Below, piece after piece: positions 57,608 to 64,000 of a stretch of DNA of 64,000 bases. The notes under the pieces are model-generated. The model did not search any database. It was not told the DNA's origin and saw nothing but the letters and a program-made list of their open reading frames with translations. This DNA is from Arabidopsis thaliana (Eukaryota > Streptophyta > Magnoliopsida > Brassicales > Brassicaceae): positions 3,596,001 to 3,660,000 of the forward strand of contig NC_003076.8 in assembly GCF_000001735.4 (NCBI RefSeq). Reading direction: 5' to 3'. The translations under genes and the position numbers were made by a program. Every line of letters begins with the position of its first letter. Position 1 is the stretch's first letter.

Positions 57608-58474
57608 TGCTTTGTCTTGCTGATAAAGTTACTGCTAAATTTAGAAGTTAATTAAGAGTCAGAGACAGAAAAGAAATACAAAACAATGATATATTGATTA
57701 GAACCAAACATGTCGTATGCAGCAAAATCTAACAATCTCAAATTTGGTCTAACGAGGTATGATGAAACAACCTTTAATGATTTCAACAAAAAAAAATAAA
57801 AAGGATATGAAGAGACCTAACTCCTAAGCCAACGTTTCGATGGCGTAACACAGAGTATATAAGGAATCTAAAGGAAATAAATTGAAGATATTAAAATAAA
57901 GAAATGTGGTTACATTAGAATCTGGCTCGCGTTGTTACTGCATGGAAAAATCGATGTCGGAAAATACAGAAAACAGGGCAAAAGTAAAAGATTCTTGACA
58001 AAGAAGAAATGATGCGAAGAAGAGTGGATTATATGCAAAACAAAATGAAAAGAAGGAATAATGTTTGTTGACCTTGTCAACGATCGACGTAAAAGGAGAA
58101 GAAGAAACGAAACATTAGGAGAGAAGAAAATGAGCTTACCAAACAAAAACTAGCGTTGAAGATCGCTCGAATAAATTGTAGAGACAGAGACCTAAATGAT
58201 GCGATTAATGTGGCAAACCCATGTATTTATGGAATTATTATCGTATAGGTTAGTGTCCGTTTACATGAAGGACACCAAACATCACGATGGGGTTCGTTTG
58301 GATACCCGGTTATATTTATCTTTAACCGGGATACTAATATACGTGATTGAAATTAATTCGGTTTAATAAACCGATTGATAACCACCGGTTTAAAAAGTAT
58401 CAAAACGAAGGAGTGAATGGATGAGAGCTAAAGGGAAGAAGCAAAGTGAAGAAGCTCCAGAACACGCCATAGCT
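57608..58474. promoter_or_regulatory. CID5 leader intron and CID5/PPD5 bidirectional promoter
   Basis: From 57620 to 58139 is a CID5 leader intron (minus strand TTTG/GTAAGC donor, TTTATCAG/CAAG acceptor). The shared promoter is about 58190-58420. It contains three copies of accggt/ccggtt-like elements (58302, 58325, 58384). Confidence 0.5.
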
Positions 58475-60357
58475 ATGGCTCTTCTCTGTCCTTCTCTTCC
58501 CTCTCCGAATTCTCGTCTTTTCAGGTTAATTATCTTTTGTGATGTTTCTTGTGTGCTCGAGCCAGTGGCTTTTTCTGTAAGATGTTTTTGTGATTTCGGA
58601 TGAGATTGTGTTCAGGTGCAGGAGCAGCAATATTTCGAGCAAGTATCATGGAGCCTCAAAGGAGCTGATGATTGCTCGTTCTGGTGTGTCTACGAGATCA
58701 ATTTCTTCGGAAAAGGGGCTTTCTCGTAGGGATTTAGTGCTCATTGGTCTCTCTTCTCCGTTGTCTATGTTCTTGCCATTGTCTTCTCCAGGTAATGCTT
58801 TGCTTCTATTGTTCGTCTTTTAATATCTTGTAGATTCAATTAGATAGTTTCACTTCTACTTAAAAATCTTGCCTTTCATTGGTTAGTAGAGAGAAAGGAA
58901 GAAAATTGAGAATCTCTTACAGTGTTTAGTCCATTAATAATCATCTACTTTTTTTGGTTATGTAACGTTTACAGTTTTGTTATTGCAGTCACTCATGCAG
59001 AAGAAGACGTGAAAATGAGTGGAGAAGAATTGAAAATGGGTACAATGGTGGATGATATTAATGCTTATTCTTATGCTTACCCATTGGATTATCCATCTGA
59101 GAAGCTTGTCTTCAAATGGTATTGACTGAATCCTTTTGATGTAATGCTTCCTTTTAGTTCAAGCTGTATCTCACTCTTTTACATTTTGGTTATGCAGGGT
59201 TGAATCAAGAAAGCCTGAAAGATACTCTTCAGCTGCACCACTCTCTCGTAAGTTCTATGCTTCCTTTTGATTTTCATGAATTCTGGATGCATTAACTTGT
59301 TACTGAATCTGTTTCAACTGGTCCAGCTGATGCACGTTTACGGATTGTTTCTGAACGAGTTGACCTAACTGACAACCTCGTCATTTCTATTTCGGTAAGT
59401 TTCTGGTGTTGCCCATTTAGCATAAGACTGCTTTGCTTCTCTTTGCTATCTTTCTCGTGATATGTCTTTTACGGTTTTTGATTCAGATAGGTCCCCCAAA
59501 CTCAAGATTAACATCAAAAGAAAAGAAAACATGGTCCGCTAAAGAAGTTGCTGATTCTGTTTTGTCTGATAAATCAGCATTGGTAACCCTTCTAACATGA
59601 AACACATCACAGTTACCAATTCTCCTTTTCTTAAACATTAAACAGATTGTTTAAATGAGCAGCGTGTCACCTCAAGTCAGCGTCTTGAAGAGAGTTCGGT
59701 TCTTGATGCTCATGCTAGTGATGTGAGTATGATCTTCCACAACAAATCATATAACAACGTAAAAAAAATTGAATCTACAAAGCTCACAAGTCTCATATGC
59801 TTACTATATGTAGATTGATGGGGAGCCTTACTGGTACTACGAGTACCTTGTCCGCAAATCACCAACCAAAATTGTAATGCTCTCTAACTCTGAGCAGATT
59901 CTTCTTGTTTAAAGACATAAGGAGATTGATTTTGATAGGACTTACTGGCTTTGCTATATGTGGGCAGGCTGAAGCATCAAAGCTTTACAGACACTATATT
60001 TCTTCAACAGCTGAACGTGATGGTAAAGAACTTTTCACAAGGGAATTGATTGAGATGCAAAGTTTAGAGTTTGTTTAGCCTGATGTAGAGTAACAACATT
60101 TACCTGAATCTCACTCATTGCAGGATACTTATACACCATAAATGCTTCAACCCTTGGCAAGCAGTGGGACAAGGTACAAAACCTGTAACCTCTACTTTCT
60201 GTACATCTATTGTATCAGTGTGAGGATGTCTGATTTTGAGGGTCTGTATAAAATGCAGATGGGACCGGTGTTAGAAAGAGCAGTAGGATCCTTTAGGCTT
60301 CTTCCTCCTACTGATAGTTATGTTCCTCCATACAAGGATCCATGGAGGTTTTGGTGA
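58475..60357 (+). CDS. PPD5: PsbP-domain protein 5 (thylakoid lumen)
   Basis: Eleven exons: 58475-58524, 58616-58791, 58989-59118, 59198-59247, 59327-59394, 59487-59582, 59663-59722, 59814-59873, 59968-60022, 60124-60173, 60259-60357; 297 residues from MALLCPSL. An in-frame ATG at 58421 (MRAKGK) would add 18 residues, but the acid-poor start at 58475 is a better transit peptide and gives the remembered length. A twin-arginine lumen signal follows (SRRDLVLIGLSS, about residues 60-72), cut near THAEED. The mature part is a PsbP fold (YAYPLDYPSEKLVFKWVESR to PPYKDPWRFW). It is a Tat-imported lumenal PsbP-like protein of photosynthetic membranes; reports tie it to NDH function or shoot branching. 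AT5G11450 by recall. Confidence 0.94.
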
Positions 60358-61063
60358 TGCTTCCATCTGCCTCATGAAATTTCTTTTTTCGAAATTGTCG
60401 TTAATTTTGATAGGAGAGGAGGTTATGAAAGTTGTAGTGTGAGAAATGAGCCAAGCGAAGTGATTTTTCCAAATCCGAATATCTTGTTCACTATCAGATG
60501 TATTGAGATTGAGATATAACTAGCATTTTCTTTTAAACTCATCTCAACTGGTATCCACAGAGTTTTTGGCTCAGAATCAGATTTACTATCATATGAATAT
60601 GATATACACAGGGAAAGAACAAAAAAGATGGAGTAACTTTCTTCTTCATAGTACCTCCTTTACTATCATAATACATTGACCACTGCCTCCTTAAGATTTT
60701 CAAGGTAGCATAAAAATTTAACAAATGAAAAAGAGGTAGCCAGAGGGGAGCCACATAAACCGGCTTCTACCCTTATATAAATTAAGATAATAATATCTGA
60801 ATAGATGAACCATAATTATAAATATCCATAACAATAGCCATAGGACCAATCACCCACCAAAACCATGAGAGATGAGACCAAAAGTATTTTTTTTTTGTTA
60901 GGTAAGCAGAAGCACAAGCAATATACAAAAATGATCATCCATGGCCGCCTCAGTTTAAAGAAACCAACAGCTCTTTTTTCTTGAACAGATGATCAGCTCA
61001 AGCTTCTACTTTTCCTCTTTTCATGGACTCAAATCGATCATGGAAATGGTGGGAGTATTGGAA
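60358..61063. other. Convergent 3' ends of PPD5 and FLZ10
   Basis: No gene seen; the left part is PPD5 3' UTR and the right part (from about 60930) FLZ10 3' UTR on the minus strand. Confidence 0.5.
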
Positions 61064-62388
61064 TTAGCCCACGGTGAAGAACACACCGTTACTCTTCTTC
61101 TTAGACTCCTTGTCTGAAGACGAGACAGACTTGATTGCTTCTTCTTCATCTCCATCCTCCATTTCCTCATCCAGATCTATCTCCTTTGAACGGCACTCAC
61201 TACTGCAGAACGCTTTGTATCCACTGAAAACCAAAACCATGACATTGATATTTCACAACATATTCACTTGCGTGTGATCTCATTACATTTGGAACGAAGC
61301 TATGCAGTTTAGTAACGAAGTACTGCAAAGAACCTAAGTTTCCATATCTATGATTAGGCCTTTTATGTTTTGGAGATTAGATTCATGTAAGGGAGTTTCT
61401 ATTGTAGGCTCAAAACTATCGAAAGTTGGAGACTTTATCTTAAACACACAAATGCAAAGAGAATAGAGGAACAATTCTAAGTGCACTAGTAATGAAGGGG
61501 AAGAAGAGAGTACCTGTACATGTATATATCTTCTCCCATACCCAACTTCTTGCTACAGCCGTAGCAGAAGCTCAAGAAGTCTTTGGGAGGTAACACATCA
61601 ACAGGTGTTGTCAAGTCGAGAGGAGCAACAGCAAAAATGCTCTCTTTCTCGTTCTTGCAACAACGGTTCTTCAACTCCTCGCGCTCTACGGACTCCATAA
61701 CCTGATCCCCGTAAAAATGGGTGGTTTTGGGGTTAGGACCATGTGAAATAACACAAGTGTAGTCCTCTGAGATCTCCATGTCACTTTCAGTACCCCCATT
61801 AAGTGATCCTGGGTCTTGCTTGGTCACCTGACAAGCATTGTTGTTCACACTGAAGTTCTCAGCACCGGAACAGTAAGCAGCATCGACGGAGCCAGATTTT
61901 CGAAGCTCAAGCACATCAATCACATCATGTCCAATCTCAAAAACAGCATTTGGTATAACATCCTTGGGCATCAAAGCTTTGGTAAAGGGTTGAGAGAGTA
62001 GATGAGGTTTCTGGCCACTTCTCATCAAAGATCCAAAGATTATGTTTTTACTATCCGGTGATGGTAAAACAATCGTTGCTGATGAATCAGTGTGATGATC
62101 ATCAACAAGAGAATGCACAATGCTCAAGCCTACTTTACCAGAATCCCAGCTCCTTTGTTTCCCTCTCCAGATTGACCTCGAAGAAGAAGCAGCAAAAGGG
62201 TTCCCTAAAGTGGAGAACAATCTGAAATCCAAAGGAGAAGTTGGGCTCCAAGCTGATTCATAGTCAGATGGACACTTTCCTTCAAACACACTAGAGATGA
62301 GTTTGTGGCTTCTAATCGCTGACAAGACCGGTTTTGTCGAATAGTAATCAGAAGCAGTGGTCATTTGATAGTTGGAATGCTGAGACAT
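61064..62388 (-). CDS. FLZ10: FCS-like zinc finger protein 10
   Basis: Exons 61514-62388 and 61064-61223 encode 344 residues from MSQHSNYQM. Most of the protein is disordered, with Ser-rich segments and short conserved boxes (SPTSPLDFRLFSTLGNPF near 48-66; SWDSGKVGLSIV). The C-terminal FLZ (formerly DUF581) zinc finger spans the splice site: FLSFCYGCSKKLGMGEDIYMY, then SGYKAFCSSECR, giving the C-x2-C ... F-C-x3-C ligand pattern. An acidic, Lys-ended tail follows. FLZ proteins are plant-specific adaptors of SnRK1 kinase; FLZ6 and FLZ10 are reported to repress SnRK1 signalling at the ER. A leader intron lies at 62406-62790. Name recalled (AT5G11460). Confidence 0.93.
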
Positions 62389-63392
62389 GATTGATGATCT
62401 GTGCCCTCAAAAAACAAAAAGCAAAATGTTAGCTTAAGCAATGATCCAAGGTCCATAGCATAAAACAAGAGTATAGTAATTCACAATGTGAGAATATAAA
62501 AAAACAAAGCTTTGATTTTTTAATAAGGAAAGCAACAATCTTTGGAACCTAGATAAGGAAAATCCGAAAGGGAAAGATCAAAGAAATCGTCAATACAAAG
62601 GAAAGGATCATCGGAAGATCATCAGACCAGACCAGAGCAGACCAGTCCAGACAGATTACTTAACAACGAAAAAAACAACAAGAGCTGAAAAATTATATAA
62701 ATCGATTGGAAGCTGAAATCTGGGAAATTTCTCAGGCTATTACAAAGAAGATTCAAAGTAGAAGAAATTCAGAGGGAAAAAAAGAGAGACCTGGGTTCTT
62801 CAGGACTTGTTCTTGCTTCTGAGGTAAAAGTTGAAGAAGAAGGAAGGAGAAGGAGAAGGAGAAGAAAGCAGACAATGAGAAGTCTTACGTATATATCTGT
62901 GCAAGTCTTGTGAGGTACTCTTCTCTCTCTCTCTCCTCAAAATCAGCGAAGCAGTGAGCTTCTCAGTCTCTCTCTATCTATCGGATTCACGTTTTAAGTT
63001 CTCTCTGAAATGTGTAAGTGTAGTAGAAAAAAACAATTTACCTTTCTTCGAAATATTTAATTTGCATTAAAGTTATAAGAAAATATATTTTATAAAGGAT
63101 TTTAAAATGGTAGGAGATTTTTATTTGTATAAATGGCGGAGGAAGTGTGGCAGAATAAAAATGATAGCACTTCTCTGACGAAATTCTTTACTCTTTTGTT
63201 TGGCAGATTTGGCTGTTTTAGTTAATTTATTCGGTACACTTTTTTTTTCTTTACTTAAGAATATATTATTAGGTATGTTGTTTATATGAATGAATTGTGA
63301 AGAGTAATAATTTAGAAATTTTCTATATTTTTTTACATGTATTTGATTAATTTTGATTATTATTTTTTTAGAAAGCTTCGTTGTTTCGTTAT
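62389..63392. other. FLZ10 leader, leader intron and promoter
   Basis: The leader intron (62406-62790; CCCAG/GTCTCT donor, TTTTTGAG/GGCAC acceptor) carries a short repeat accagaccagagcagaccagtccaga (62623-62650). Upstream leader exons carry GA/CT tracts (about 62845-62870, 62920-62935). Beyond 63050 the DNA is AT-rich without a gene. Confidence 0.5.
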
Positions 63393-63790
63393 ATTTACGA
63401 CCGATTTGACAAAGTTTTTTTTACGATCGTTTCATTAATTAAACATTTAAAAAGTCGATCATTATAATTAATTATTATAATTTAATTTGTAATCTTCTAA
63501 TAAACGACACGACAAAAAACTTATATAGATTAAGAGTACACGTCAAATTTTAGTAGATCAATAAAATAAAATAAAATTATTATTTTAGTGATTTACGATC
63601 GTTCTGACAAAAAAAAGATTCGCGATCGTTTCATTAATCTCACAGTTTTAAAATCGATTCGCCGCAAATAGTTATTGTAATTTAGAAAGTAAAGTTTTTC
63701 GTTATATAAACTTCACGACAAAAGCGATTAATATCGATCGACAAAAAAGATTAATATAAAAAGTACACATTATTTTTGTTTTGTAAACCG
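63393..63790. repeat. Diverged tandem duplication, unit about 199 bp
   Basis: Two copies lie head to tail: atttacga at 63393 and 63591; cgatcgtttcattaat at 63424 and 63623; then matching taatttgtaat/taatttagaaa, aacgacacgacaaaa/aacttcacgacaaaa and agtacac segments. Offsets stay at 198-200 bases. The copies are perhaps 65-70 percent alike by eye. No terminal repeats or coding sequence. Confidence 0.7.
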
Positions 63791-64000
63791 TCAAAATATA
63801 TTTTAATAATTTAGATCGATCGGAGAACACCAATATATTAATTAAACCCATTTTCTGGCTTTTCTAATTTGAATGTATGAAAACATTTAGTGAAAACTAT
63901 AATCGACTATTGGAAAAATATATATATATATATATTCATCATTTGAATCCGAATGTTTACAATTTTTTATCAATGCTTTCAAATGTTTTTTTTTATTTTT
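63791..64000. other. AT-rich right edge
   Basis: No gene seen; contains a (TA)n run near 63920-63936. Confidence 0.5.

Noticed and set aside
58421-58474. Upstream in-frame start of PPD5 (MRAKGKKQSEEAPEH)
   Set aside because: It would put acidic residues before the transit peptide and exceed the expected 297 residues; the ATG at 58475 fits better.

Overview
This is nuclear DNA of a flowering plant and almost certainly Arabidopsis thaliana, upper arm of chromosome 5 (from memory, the AT5G11270 to AT5G11460 interval; the anchors are YUC4, WIT1, DXPS3, CYCA2;2 and SOAR1). The genes have short GT-AG introns, AT-rich intergenic DNA, leader introns and plant-specific families. I rebuilt exon chains by hand; for most genes the joined exons give an intact frame whose length equals the protein length I remember. 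There is no prokaryotic system, CRISPR array or operon here.

Layout. 1-10 kb: 5' end of OCP3 (-), a three-pass membrane protein (+), a DUF247 gene (+) with a DUF247 relic behind it, and cyclin CYCA2;2 (-). 10-21 kb: the PPR gene SOAR1 (+), the auxin-biosynthesis gene YUC4 (-), wide AT-rich spacers and an unrecognised ORF. 21-29 kb: tRNA-Gly(TCC), a FAD monooxygenase (-), the N-acetyltransferase NAA50 (+) and the deadenylase CCR4-6 (+). 29-34 kb: a rearranged patch with a relic of the WIT1 last exon, a truncated RLCK-like gene (-) and an F-box/FBD pseudogene broken by a LINE tail and a hAT-type element. 34-40 kb: DXPS3 (+), whose thiamine-diphosphate site is degenerate, and WIT1 (+). 40-44 kb: two more RLCK-like pseudokinase genes (-) and an RRM gene (-) with a probable frameshift. 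44-48.6 kb: gene-poor. 48.6-64 kb: a secreted DUF642 wall protein (+), a TFIIS-M/SPOC protein (+), CID5/IPD1 (-), the lumenal PsbP-domain protein PPD5 (+) and FLZ10 (-).

The genes do not form one pathway. The main structural theme is local duplication followed by decay. A block consisting of the WIT1 3' end plus the neighbouring pseudokinase gene occurs twice, about 10.9 kb apart in the same orientation; the copy behind CCR4-6 has lost most of the kinase domain. Several adjacent genes are divergent pairs sharing short promoters (OCP3/membrane protein, monooxygenase/NAA50, CID5/PPD5). Gene names are recalled from family knowledge; exon borders, breaks and repeats are read from the sequence.
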